DNA of 64,000 bases, from contig NZ_JAGFNS010000011.1 in assembly GCF_017592555.1 (NCBI RefSeq), forward strand, positions 219,430 through 283,429, written 5' to 3'. The position numbers were made by a program, and so were the translations under genes. Positions 49,532 through 58,021 of the stretch are shown here, piece by piece; the first letter of the stretch is position 1; each line of letters opens with the position of its first letter. Origin of the DNA: Actinoplanes flavus (GTDB lineage: Bacteria > Actinomycetota > Actinomycetes > Mycobacteriales > Micromonosporaceae). Below the pieces are notes generated by a model. It searched no databases and was not told where the DNA came from. It worked only from the letters and a program-made list of their open reading frames with translations.

Positions 49532-50125
49532 GTGTACGAAGGCGCCATCCAGGACCTGATCGATGAGCTGGGCCGGCTGCCGGGCGTGGGCCCGAAGTCG
49601 GCGCAGCGCATCGCGTTCCATGTCCTCTCCGCGGATCCGGCCGATGTGAACCGGCTGGCCACCGCGCTGCGCAAGGTGAAGGAGCTGGTCCGCTTCTGCA
49701 CCACCTGCTTCAACGTGGCCGAGTCGGAGCAGTGCCGGGTCTGCCGGGACACCCGCCGTACCAATGAGGTGCTGTGTGTGGTGGAGGAGCCGAAGGACGT
49801 CGTGGCGATCGAGCGGACCGGGGAGTTCCGGGGCCGCTATCACGTGCTCGGTGGGGCGATCAATCCGCTCGAGGGCATCGGGCCGGACAATCTGCGCATC
49901 CGCGAGCTGCTTCTCCGTCTCGGGACGGGGGAGGTGCGGGAGCTGATCCTGGCCACTGATCCGAATACGGAGGGTGAAGCGACTGCGACCTATCTGGCTC
50001 TGTTGGTGAAGCCGATGGGGATCGCCGTGACCCGCCTGGCGAGTGGGCTGCCGGTCGGCGGCGATCTGGAGTACGCCGATGAGATCACTCTCGGTCGCGC
50101 ATTTGAAGGGCGACGCGCGGTCTGA
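49532..50125 (+). CDS. recR: Recombination mediator protein RecR
   Basis: It helps RecA load at single-strand gaps with RecFO. In its 197 residues are an HhH region (LGRLPGVGPKSAQRIAFHVL), a four-Cys zinc finger (FCTTCFNVAESEQCRVC), and a Toprim domain (VVEEPKDVVAIERTGEF... LATDPNTEGEATATYL). GTG 49532 is the start. It closes the dnaX-ybaB-recR block, a standard order. Confidence 0.97.
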   Translation: MYEGAIQDLIDELGRLPGVGPKSAQRIAFHVLSADPADVNRLATALRKVKELVRFCTTCFNVAESEQCRVCRDTRRTNEVLCVVEEPKDVVAIERTGEFRGRYHVLGGAINPLEGIGPDNLRIRELLLRLGTGEVRELILATDPNTEGEATATYLALLVKPMGIAVTRLASGLPVGGDLEYADEITLGRAFEGRRAV

Positions 50126-50136
50126 ATTAACCTCTT

Positions 50137-50152
50137 GTAACGGTGCAGTAAC
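50137..50152 (+). promoter_or_regulatory. GlnR-like box upstream of the opp operon
   Basis: GTAAC-N6-GTAAC at 50137-50152 fits the GlnR box pattern GTnAC-N6-GnAAC of actinobacteria. It lies 12 bases after the recR stop and 366 bases before the first opp gene. GlnR controls nitrogen uptake genes, which would suit a peptide transporter. Chance occurrence is possible. Confidence 0.35.
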
Positions 50153-50230
50153 GCAATGCCCCGGTATGGCCGGTATCGACGCCTTATAGGAATACTTTCC
50201 GTTTGTTCGGAATCTAGGTCACAGCAATAT

Positions 50231-50268
50231 CACGGAGGAGACACGGAACCGTCCGTGTGCGGTCCGTG
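50231..50268. promoter_or_regulatory. Symmetric four-half-site array upstream of the opp operon
   Basis: CACGGA-N5-CACGGA-N4-TCCGTG-N5-TCCGTG spans 38 bases with every half-site exact. Half-sites start at 50231, 50242, 50252 and 50263, so spacings are 11, 10 and 11 bases, about one helical turn. Nearby, TTCCG-N6-CGGAA (50197-50212) shares the CGGA core. This looks like the operator of a dimer-of-dimers regulator. The leader 50126-50517 contains no gene. Confidence 0.6.
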
Positions 50269-50517
50269 AGCTTGACCCGAGGTACCGCGCTAGGTGAATG
50301 TTCCTCTCGATGGCGGCCACACCCGCCGTCGAGTGCCTTCGTGGCGTCGGTCTGATCTGGGCCGGTGCGACGGGGGTCGGCACTCGAGGCATGCGTTAAC
50401 CGATCGGTTGCCGTTCGCTGCGTGGGCCATCGTCATCGGTCAGGGCCCCGTGTGCCCGTGCCCGGTGGCCGTGGACTCCTGCCGTTCGGTCGGCCGGGAG
50501 AGGACCGGACACTTCAC

Positions 50518-51513
50518 ATGGTCGTTGGACCCGGCACGGTCTCGGACCAGCTTCCGGTGGTCCCGGACCCCGCTGAGGGGACGGCTTCCGGCAAGGCCAT
50601 CGAAGGCCGCTCTCTCGGGCGCATCGCGTGGACCCGCCTCAAGCGGGACCGCGTCGCGATGGCCGGCGGATCGGTCGTCGTCTTCCTGATCCTGGTGGCC
50701 GTCTTCGCGCCGTGGATCGTGGACGCCTTCGGCCACCCGCCGAACGAATTCCACCAGAACCTGATCGACACCAGCACCCTCGTCCCGAAGGGTGGCACCG
50801 GCATCAGCGGTGAGCACCTCTTCGGCGTGGAGCCGCAGAACGGCCGGGACATTTTCAGCCGGGTCGTCTACGGTGCACGGATCTCGCTGCTGATCGCCTT
50901 CCTGGCGACGCTGCTGTCGGTGGTCATCGGTGCCACCCTGGGTGTGGTGGCCGGCTACTTCGGTGGCTGGGTGGACTCGCTGATCAGCCGTGCGATGGAC
51001 GTGTTCCTGGCGTTCCCGCTGCTGGTCTTCTCGATCGCGCTGGCCGGTGTCATCCCGGACGAGGCGTTCGGGCTCTCCGGCGACGCGCTGCGGATCTCCC
51101 TGCTGATCTTCATCATCGGGTTCTTCAGCTGGCCGTACATCGGCCGGATCGTTCGCGGTCAGACGCTGTCGCTGCGGGAGCGGGAGTTCATCGACGCGGC
51201 CCGGAGCCTCGGCGCCCGTGGCCCGTACGTGATCTTCAAGGAGATGCTGCCGAACCTGGTGGCGCCCATCCTGATCTACGCGACGCTGCTGATCCCGACG
51301 AACATCCTGTTCGAGGCGGCGCTCTCGTTCCTCGGTGTCGGTATCCGGCCGCCCACGGCGAGCTGGGGCGGGATGCTCTCGGAGGCCGCCCGGTTCTACA
51401 CGGTCTGGCACTTCATGTTCTTCCCGGGTATGGCGATCTTCATCACCGTGCTCGCGTTCAACCTCTTCGGCGACGGCCTGCGTGACGCGCTCGATCCCAA
51501 GGGGCGGCGCTGA
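50518..51513 (+). CDS. Oligopeptide ABC transporter permease (DppC/OppC type)
   Basis: A 331-residue inner-membrane permease of the peptide/nickel class. The N-terminus (about 30-90) has the OppC_N domain (LGRIAWTRLKRDRVAMAGGSVVVFLILVAVFAPWI), and the permease core ends with the EAA-like loop EFIDAARSLGARGPYVIFKEMLPN. ATG 50518 is the chosen start; frames run further upstream but begin in the leader and are not hydrophobic. It is the first gene of the operon, placed before the binding protein, unlike the usual order A-B-C-D-F. Confidence 0.92.
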   Translation: MVVGPGTVSDQLPVVPDPAEGTASGKAIEGRSLGRIAWTRLKRDRVAMAGGSVVVFLILVAVFAPWIVDAFGHPPNEFHQNLIDTSTLVPKGGTGISGEHLFGVEPQNGRDIFSRVVYGARISLLIAFLATLLSVVIGATLGVVAGYFGGWVDSLISRAMDVFLAFPLLVFSIALAGVIPDEAFGLSGDALRISLLIFIIGFFSWPYIGRIVRGQTLSLREREFIDAARSLGARGPYVIFKEMLPNLVAPILIYATLLIPTNILFEAALSFLGVGIRPPTASWGGMLSEAARFYTVWHFMFFPGMAIFITVLAFNLFGDGLRDALDPKGRR

Positions 51514-51586
51514 CATGGCGCCGATCGCATTCCCACCAGCCGTGCGGTTCGGACCCGAACCGTTCCACCAGGGAGGTTGCTGAAAA

Positions 51587-53344
51587 GTGATGCGCAAATC
51601 GAGAGCGCTGGTGGCCGGTACGGCCGCGCTGGCGCTTACTCTCTCCGCCGCCGCGTGCGGCGGGAGTGATGACAAGGGGTCGGACAGCTCCGGGGGCGCC
51701 AAGCCGGAGTTCAACGCGGCTCTGACCCAGGTCTACAACCCGTCGGACAAGAAGGGCGGCACCATCCGCCTGGCGAACTCCGGCGACTGGGACACCCTCG
51801 ACCCGGGTGAGACCTACTACGGCTACTCGTGGAACTTCCTCCGCCTGTACGGCCGTGGCCTGCTCATGTTCAAGCCGGTTCCGGGCGCCGAGGGCAACAC
51901 GGTCACCCCCGACCTGGCCGAGGGCCTGGGCACGCCGAGCGACGGCGGCAAGACCTGGACGTACAAGATCCGTAAGGGCGTCAAGTTCGAGGACGGCACC
52001 GAGGTCACGTCGAAGGACGTGAAGTACGCGGTGCTGCGCTCCATCGACAAGGAGACGTTCCCGAACGGTCCGGCGTACTTCGAGGGCTTCCTCAACCTGC
52101 CGGCGGGCTACAAGGGCCCGTACAAGTCCAAGGGCGTCAACACCGACTCGGCGATCACCACGCCGGACGACCAGACGATCGTCTTCCACCTGAAGCAGGC
52201 CTTCGGTGGTTTCGACTACTTCGCCGCGCTGCCGCAGACGGTTCCGGTTCCGGAGGCCAAGGACACCGGCGCCAAGTACAAGGAGCACGTGGTCTCCACG
52301 GGCCCGTACAAGTTCGAGACCAACGAGCTCGGCAAGAGCTTCAAGCTGGTCCGTAACGACAAGTGGGACGCGGCGACCGACCCGAACCGCAAGGCGCTTC
52401 CGGACGCGTACGAGGTTCAGCTGAACGTCAACGCGGACGACATCGACAACCGGCTGCTCTCGGGCGACCTGGACGTCGACGTGGTGGGCACCGGCGTGCA
52501 GCCGGCGACCCTCGGCCGCGTGGTCGGCGACCCGACCCTGAAGGCCAGCACCGACAACCCCACCCTGGCCCGGCTCTGGTACACCTCGATCAACCCGACG
52601 GTGGCCCCGCTGGACAACATCGACTGCCGTAAGGCCATCGAGTACGCCGCGGACAAGGTCGGCTACCAGACCGCGTACGGCGGCCCGCTCGCCGGCGGCG
52701 AGATCACCGGGACGATCCTGCCCCCGATGATCCCGGGTTACGAGAAGTTCGACCTGTACCCCTCGGCCGACGGCACCGGTGACGTGGCCAAGGCCAAGGA
52801 GCACCTGGCCGCCTGTGGCCAGCCGAACGGCTTCGAGACCAACATCGCGTACCGGGCCGAGCGCCCGAAGGAGAAGGCGACCGCCGAGGCGCTGCAGCAG
52901 TCGCTCGCCCGGGTCGGCATCAAGCTCACGCTGAAGCCGTTCCCGCAGGGTGACTACTTCTCCCAGTACGCCGGCAACCCGCCGTACGTGAAGAACAACA
53001 AGCTGGGCATGAACCTGAACGGCTGGGGCGCGGACTGGAACGACGGCTTCGGCTTCCTGTCGCAGATCGTGGACAGCCGGGTCATCCGGGAGACCGGTGG
53101 CTCGTCCAACACCAGCGTCCGGATCCCCGAGGTCGACCAGCTTCTCGACAAGGCCTCCGCGGAGACCGACGCCGCGAAGCGTGACGCCTACTGGGCCCAG
53201 ATCGACAAGCGCGTCATGGAAGAGGCTGTCATTCTTCCCGGCGTCACCGCGAAGAGCCTGCTCATCCGCCCGAAGACGCTGACCAACGTCTTCGTCAGCG
53301 ACGCGTACAACATGTACGACTACCTGTCGCTGGGTGTCGCGTAA
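51587..53344 (+). CDS. Oligopeptide-binding lipoprotein (SBP family 5)
   Basis: A 585-residue solute-binding lipoprotein with lipobox SAAAC (C24). The family 5 pattern is clear: GGTIRLANSGDWDTLDPGETYYGYSWNFLRL, VTPDLAEGLGTPSDGGKTWTYKIRKGVKFEDGTEVTSKDVKYAV, STGPYKFE. GTG 51587 has GGGAGG 10 bases upstream, with ATG 51590 as alternative. The following hairpin could raise its message level over the permease genes. Confidence 0.95.
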   Translation: MMRKSRALVAGTAALALTLSAAACGGSDDKGSDSSGGAKPEFNAALTQVYNPSDKKGGTIRLANSGDWDTLDPGETYYGYSWNFLRLYGRGLLMFKPVPGAEGNTVTPDLAEGLGTPSDGGKTWTYKIRKGVKFEDGTEVTSKDVKYAVLRSIDKETFPNGPAYFEGFLNLPAGYKGPYKSKGVNTDSAITTPDDQTIVFHLKQAFGGFDYFAALPQTVPVPEAKDTGAKYKEHVVSTGPYKFETNELGKSFKLVRNDKWDAATDPNRKALPDAYEVQLNVNADDIDNRLLSGDLDVDVVGTGVQPATLGRVVGDPTLKASTDNPTLARLWYTSINPTVAPLDNIDCRKAIEYAADKVGYQTAYGGPLAGGEITGTILPPMIPGYEKFDLYPSADGTGDVAKAKEHLAACGQPNGFETNIAYRAERPKEKATAEALQQSLARVGIKLTLKPFPQGDYFSQYAGNPPYVKNNKLGMNLNGWGADWNDGFGFLSQIVDSRVIRETGGSSNTSVRIPEVDQLLDKASAETDAAKRDAYWAQIDKRVMEEAVILPGVTAKSLLIRPKTLTNVFVSDAYNMYDYLSLGVA

Positions 53345-53393
53345 CCCGTTCCCGACTCGCACTACACCTCGATAGGTAGGTGAAGGCAGCAGG

Positions 53394-53422
53394 CGGCCGG
53401 CCCGGAGACCCCGGGCCGGCCG
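53394..53422 (+). terminator. Intercistronic hairpin between binding protein and permease genes
   Basis: CGGCCGGCCCGG and CCGGGCCGGCCG form a 12-bp perfect stem with a 5-base loop, 16 bases before the next gene. Within an operon it is more likely a partial terminator or a 3' stabiliser that raises binding protein yield. Confidence 0.75.
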
Positions 53423-53438
53423 TCCTCAGCCGGACTCT

Positions 53439-54452
53439 GTGATCACATACATCATCAGGCGTCTCTTCGCGGCAGTCGTGCTGCTCTTCATCATCAGCGC
53501 CGCCACTTTCGGGATCTTCTATCTGATCCCGCGCCTCGTCGGGGCGACTCCGGAAACGCTCGCGACCCGCTACGTGGGCCGTGCCGCGACACCGGAGACG
53601 GTTCATCTGATCGCCGAGAAGCTGGGCTTCTACGACCCGCTCTGGCTGCAGTACGGACGCTGGGTGAAGGCCATCTTCGTCGGCGCCGACTACAACCTGG
53701 GCGCGACGGTCGAGCACTGCCCGGCCCCGTGTTTCGGCTACTCGTTCATCACCAAGCAGCCGGTCTGGCCCGAGCTGGTCGACCGCCTCCCGGTGACCCT
53801 GTCGCTGGCCATCGGCGCCGCGATCCTCTGGCTGCTCCTCGGACTCTCCATCGGCACGCTGTCGGCGCTGCGCCGGGGCTCCTTCCTGGACCGGTCCGCG
53901 ATGACCTTCTCGCTGGCCGGCGTCTCGATGCCGATCTTCTTCACCGGCATGGTGTCGCTGCTGGTGTTCAGCTACACGCTGGACTGGACGGCGCCCGGCG
54001 GTAGCTACACGCCGTTCACCGAGAGCCCCAGCGAATGGGCGTACGCCCTGCTGTTGCCGTGGCTGGTGCTCGCGTTGCAGTTCTCCGCCCAGTACGCCCG
54101 GCTCACCCGTGCGGGGATGCTGGAGACGATGGGTGAGGACTACATCCGTACCGCGCGGGCCAAGGGCCTGCGGGAGCGGGACGTCAACGTCAAGCACGGC
54201 CTGCGCGCCGCGCTCACCCCGATCCTGACCATCTTCGGTCTCGACTTCGGTCTGCTCCTGGGCGGCGCCGTGCTCACCGAGCAGGTGTTCTCGCTGCCCG
54301 GCCTGGGCAAGTACGCGGTCGACGCGATCACCAACAACGACCTGCCGAAGGTACTCGGCGTGACCCTGATGGCCGCGTTCTTCGTGGTCGTCGCGAACCT
54401 GATCGTGGACCTGCTCTATGCGGTCGTCGACCCGAGAGTGAGGCTGGGCTGA
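53439..54452 (+). CDS. Oligopeptide ABC transporter permease (DppB/OppB type)
   Basis: A 337-residue permease with six TM segments: the N-terminal helix (YIIRRLFAAVVLLFIISAATF), a family extracytoplasmic loop, and the EAA-like loop MGEDYIRTARAKGLRERDVNVKHGLRAAL. It pairs with the first-gene permease. GTG 53439 has only a weak ribosome site. Its stop overlaps the ATPase start (TGATG). Confidence 0.95.
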   Translation: MITYIIRRLFAAVVLLFIISAATFGIFYLIPRLVGATPETLATRYVGRAATPETVHLIAEKLGFYDPLWLQYGRWVKAIFVGADYNLGATVEHCPAPCFGYSFITKQPVWPELVDRLPVTLSLAIGAAILWLLLGLSIGTLSALRRGSFLDRSAMTFSLAGVSMPIFFTGMVSLLVFSYTLDWTAPGGSYTPFTESPSEWAYALLLPWLVLALQFSAQYARLTRAGMLETMGEDYIRTARAKGLRERDVNVKHGLRAALTPILTIFGLDFGLLLGGAVLTEQVFSLPGLGKYAVDAITNNDLPKVLGVTLMAAFFVVVANLIVDLLYAVVDPRVRLG

Positions 54453-55489
54453 TGCCGGACGGGCAGGCTTTCCTCGAGGTCAAGGACCTCAAGATTCACT
54501 TCCCCACCGACGACGGCGTGGTCCGTAGCGTCGACGGGCTGAACTTCAAGCTGGAGCGCGGCAAGACCCTCGGCATCGTGGGCGAGTCGGGCTCCGGCAA
54601 GTCGGTGACCAGCCTGGGCATCCTGGGGATCTACAACCACCGTAACTCGAAGATCTCCGGTGAGATCTGGCTGGACGGCAAGGAGATCGTCTCCGCCTCC
54701 CAGGACGACGTGCGCAAGCTCCGCGGGAACCAGATGGCGATGATCTTCCAGGATCCGCTGTCCGCGATGCACCCGTACTACACGGTCGGTCACCAGATCG
54801 TGGAGGCGTACCGGGTCCACCACAACGTCTCCAAGAAGGTGGCCCGCAAGCACGCGGTCGACATGCTGGGCCGGGTCGGCATCCCGCAGCCGGACCGCCG
54901 GGTGGACGACTACCCGCACCAGTTCTCCGGTGGTATGCGGCAGCGCGCCATGATCGCGATGGCGCTGGTCAACGACCCGCACCTGCTGATCGCCGACGAG
55001 CCCACCACGGCCCTGGACGTGACCGTCCAGGCCCAGATCATGGACCTGATGCACGATCTCCAGGCGGAGTTCAACTCGGCCCTCATCGTGATCACCCACG
55101 ATCTCGGCGTGGTGGCCGAGCTCGCCGACGACGTGCTGGTCATGTACGGCGGCCGCTGCATCGAGTACGCCTCCGCCGCCACCATCTTCGAGCAGCCGGA
55201 ACACCCGTACACCTGGGGTCTTCTCGGTTCGATGCCGCGGATGGACCGTCCGGTCCAGGAGCGGCTGGTGCCGATCGCCGGCTCCCCGCCCTCGCTGATC
55301 AACCTGCCGAAGGGCTGCGCCTTCAGCCCGCGCTGCGTGTACGAGGAGCGGACCGGCGGCCTGGGCACCACCGTGGTGCCGGAGCTCACCCGGGCCGGCG
55401 GCACCAACCACCTGGTCCGTTGCCACCTCCCCACCGAGGAGCGGCAGCGACTCTGGGTGGAAGAAGTGAAACCGAAGCTGGAGGCCTAG
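54452..55489 (+). CDS. Oligopeptide ABC transporter ATPase (DppD/OppD type)
   Basis: A 345-residue ABC ATPase. Walker A GESGSGKS, Q loop MIFQDPLSAMHP, signature FSGGMRQR, Walker B LLIADEPTTALD, H loop VITHDLG. The C-terminal oligo_HPY region (GCAFSPRC, followed by Cys-His spacing) marks peptide or nickel transporters. Coupled to the permease gene by overlap. Confidence 0.95.
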   Translation: MPDGQAFLEVKDLKIHFPTDDGVVRSVDGLNFKLERGKTLGIVGESGSGKSVTSLGILGIYNHRNSKISGEIWLDGKEIVSASQDDVRKLRGNQMAMIFQDPLSAMHPYYTVGHQIVEAYRVHHNVSKKVARKHAVDMLGRVGIPQPDRRVDDYPHQFSGGMRQRAMIAMALVNDPHLLIADEPTTALDVTVQAQIMDLMHDLQAEFNSALIVITHDLGVVAELADDVLVMYGGRCIEYASAATIFEQPEHPYTWGLLGSMPRMDRPVQERLVPIAGSPPSLINLPKGCAFSPRCVYEERTGGLGTTVVPELTRAGGTNHLVRCHLPTEERQRLWVEEVKPKLEA

Positions 55490-55491
55490 TC

Positions 55492-56532
55492 ATGACCCAG
55501 GAACCACTGCTGGCGGTCAAAGGGCTGGAGAAGCACTTCCCGATCGTCAAGGGCCTGATGCGCCGCCAGGTCGGCGCGGTCCGCGCGGTCGACGGCATCG
55601 ACTTCGAGGTCTTCAAGGGCGAGACGCTGGGTCTGGTCGGCGAGTCCGGCTGCGGCAAGTCGACCACCGGCCGGCTGCTCACCCGGCTCCTCGAACCGAC
55701 CGGCGGATCGGTCACCTTCGAGGGCAAGGACATCACCCACCTGGGTCAGGGCAAGCTGCGCCCGTTCCGGCGGGACATGCAGATGATCTTCCAGGACCCG
55801 TTCTCGTCGCTGAACCCGCGGCACACCGTGGGCGCGATCGTCGGGGCGCCGTTCCGGATCCAGAACGTCAAGACCGAGCACGGCATCAAGCGGGCCGTGC
55901 AGGACCTGCTCAAGCTGGTCGGTCTGAACCCGGAGCACTACAACCGGTACCCGCACGAGTTCTCCGGCGGGCAGCGGCAGCGCATCGGCATCGCCCGTAC
56001 GCTGGCTCTGCGCCCGAAGATGATCGTCGCCGACGAGCCGGTCTCGGCCCTCGACGTGTCGATCCAGGCCCAGGTCGTGAACCTGCTCGAGGACCTGCAG
56101 AGCGAGTTCGACCTGACGTACGTGTTCATCGCGCACGACCTGTCGGTGGTCAAGCACATCTCCGACCGGGTCGCCGTGATGTACCTCGGCAAGATCGTCG
56201 AGATCGCCGACCGGGACGAGCTGTACAGCCGGGCGCGTCACCCGTACACCGTGGCTCTGATGTCCGCGGTCCCGGTGCCGGACCCGGTCCGCCGTGATCG
56301 CGCGCAGCGCGAGCGCGTGCTGCTCACCGGCGACGTGCCGAGCCCGATCAACCCGCCGTCCGGCTGCCGGTTCCGCACCCGCTGCTGGAAGGCGCAGGAC
56401 ATCTGCGCGACCGAGGAGCCGCCGCTGATCGAGCGGCTCGACGACCCGTCCGGCCACCTGACCGCGTGTCACTTCCCGGTGACCGACGACGAGGTGGTGG
56501 CGGGCCGCCGTCCGGCGGTCACCAAGGCCTGA
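55492..56532 (+). CDS. Oligopeptide ABC transporter ATPase (DppF/OppF type)
   Basis: A 346-residue ABC ATPase with Walker A GESGCGKST, Q loop MIFQDPFSSLNP, signature FSGGQRQR, Walker B MIVADEPVSALD and H loop FIAHDLS. The C-terminal PSGCRFRTRC region is typical. ATG 55492 has GGAGG 7 bases upstream, partly inside the previous gene. It ends the operon. Confidence 0.95.
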   Translation: MTQEPLLAVKGLEKHFPIVKGLMRRQVGAVRAVDGIDFEVFKGETLGLVGESGCGKSTTGRLLTRLLEPTGGSVTFEGKDITHLGQGKLRPFRRDMQMIFQDPFSSLNPRHTVGAIVGAPFRIQNVKTEHGIKRAVQDLLKLVGLNPEHYNRYPHEFSGGQRQRIGIARTLALRPKMIVADEPVSALDVSIQAQVVNLLEDLQSEFDLTYVFIAHDLSVVKHISDRVAVMYLGKIVEIADRDELYSRARHPYTVALMSAVPVPDPVRRDRAQRERVLLTGDVPSPINPPSGCRFRTRCWKAQDICATEEPPLIERLDDPSGHLTACHFPVTDDEVVAGRRPAVTKA

Positions 56533-56541
56533 GGTACGAGA

Positions 56542-56572
56542 AAGGGCCGCTCCCGGATCGGGAGCGGCCCTT
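56542..56572. terminator. Bidirectional terminator between opp and RTX operons
   Basis: AAGGGCCGCTCCCG and CGGGAGCGGCCCTT form a 14-bp perfect stem with a 3-base loop, between operons that converge here. Confidence 0.9.
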
Positions 56573-56587
56573 CTTCGTACCCGGCGA

Positions 56588-57991
56588 TCAGAGCTCGCCG
56601 TACTCCTTGAGCACCGGAACACTGAACGGCTTCGAGTATTCGCAGTTCACCACGGTACCGACGACGCAGTTGTCGCCGGTCGCGGTGGCGTTGTCGCCGC
56701 CGTCGAGGAGGTCGGCGCTGCCGTCCGTGGCATCCCCGCCGGACAGGGCGTCGTCGCCGGCCTCGCCGTAGACCTTGTCCAGACCGGCGCCGCCGACCGT
56801 GACGTCGTTGCCGCCGGCGCCGCGGATCATGTCGTCACCCGCGAGGCCCACGAGCAGGTTGCCGCCGCCGCTGCCGGTGAGCACGTCGTTGTAGGCGGAG
56901 CCGTAGATGTTCTCCACGTCCGCGCCGACGGTGTCCCGCTCGCCGGCCCGGCCGTCGTCGGCGGCGCCGTCGAGGTCGACGATGACCGGTCCGGAGTGGT
57001 GGGTGTAGTTCACCGTGTCCGAGCCGGTGCCGCCCAGCATGAGGTCGGCGCCCGCGCCGGTGTCGAACCGGTCGTCGCCGGCGCCACCGTAGAGCTTGTC
57101 GTTGCCGCCGTAGGTGTCGCGGAACCAGTCGTTGCCGCCCCCGCCGACCAGAACGTCGTCGCCGTTCTGGCCTTGCAGCAGGTTGGGGCCGTTGCCGCCG
57201 GTCAGCCGGTCGTCGCCCCAGCCGCCGGTGAAATCATCGATGCGGGTGAGGGTGTCGCCCTCGCCCTTGCGGCCGTCGTCGCGCTTGCCGCTGTCGGAGT
57301 CGGCGGTGACCGCCTTCCGGCGGTGGAAGTAGGAGACCTCGTCGATACCGGCGCCGCCGTCGACCAGGTCCGCGTCGGCCGACTTGGTGTCCCTGCCCTG
57401 CGCGTGGACGTCGTTGCCGGCGCCGCCGTACTCGCGGTCGTTGCCCTTGCCGCCCTCGATGAAGTCGTTCCCGGTGCTGCCGTAGATCACGTCGTTGCCG
57501 TCGTGACCGTAGAGCCGGTCGTCGCCGCCCAGACCGTAGATCCGGTCCGCGCCGGTGTCGCCGTGCAGCTCGTCCTCGCGGGGGCCGCCGGTCAGCCGGT
57601 CGTTGCCGCTGCCGCCCCACGCGTGCAACCGCAGGCTGGACTTGTTGACGACGCTGTCGTTGCCGGAGCCGAGCCCGACCCGGACCTTGGCGATCGGCTT
57701 CGGGTCGGTGCAACGGACCCTCGTCTTGTCGCCCTTGACCGCATTACAGCCCTTGCCGGCCTTCACGGTCACCCGGTCGTCGATGGTGATCACACCGCTG
57801 TTGCCGCTGACCACGACCGCGTTGGTCTTACCGGAGCCGGCGGTGTAGATGACCTTGGGGCCGCTGGAGTCGAAGGCGATGTAGGCCAGGCCGGTGGAGG
57901 CCGCCTGTGCCGGGCCGGCGAACGCTCCGGCCGCGGCGGTGGTGCTGAGCAGCGCCACTCCGGCTCTGGTCAGCCAGGTGCGACGAGACAT
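56588..57991 (-). CDS. Secreted RTX calcium-binding repeat protein (copy A)
   Basis: A 467-residue exported protein. Signal peptide 1-30 (RRTWLTRAGVALLSTTAAAGAFAGPAQA), an N-terminal domain (about 31-125) with the family motif KAGKGCNAVKGDKTRVRC, then RTX nonapeptide repeats (GGSGNDRLTGG, GHDGNDVIYGSTGNDFIEGG and many more) that fold into a calcium-bound beta roll. Segments of the type DLDGAADDGRAGERDTVGADVENI break the roll. A C-terminal Cys pair (GDNCVVGTVVNCEY) closes it. ATG 57991 matches the paralogues' starts. Last gene of the operon. Confidence 0.9.
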   Translation of the reverse strand: MSRRTWLTRAGVALLSTTAAAGAFAGPAQAASTGLAYIAFDSSGPKVIYTAGSGKTNAVVVSGNSGVITIDDRVTVKAGKGCNAVKGDKTRVRCTDPKPIAKVRVGLGSGNDSVVNKSSLRLHAWGGSGNDRLTGGPREDELHGDTGADRIYGLGGDDRLYGHDGNDVIYGSTGNDFIEGGKGNDREYGGAGNDVHAQGRDTKSADADLVDGGAGIDEVSYFHRRKAVTADSDSGKRDDGRKGEGDTLTRIDDFTGGWGDDRLTGGNGPNLLQGQNGDDVLVGGGGNDWFRDTYGGNDKLYGGAGDDRFDTGAGADLMLGGTGSDTVNYTHHSGPVIVDLDGAADDGRAGERDTVGADVENIYGSAYNDVLTGSGGGNLLVGLAGDDMIRGAGGNDVTVGGAGLDKVYGEAGDDALSGGDATDGSADLLDGGDNATATGDNCVVGTVVNCEYSKPFSVPVLKEYGEL

Positions 57992-58021
57992 GTGCATGGT
58001 CCTTCCCCCGTACAAAATGCT

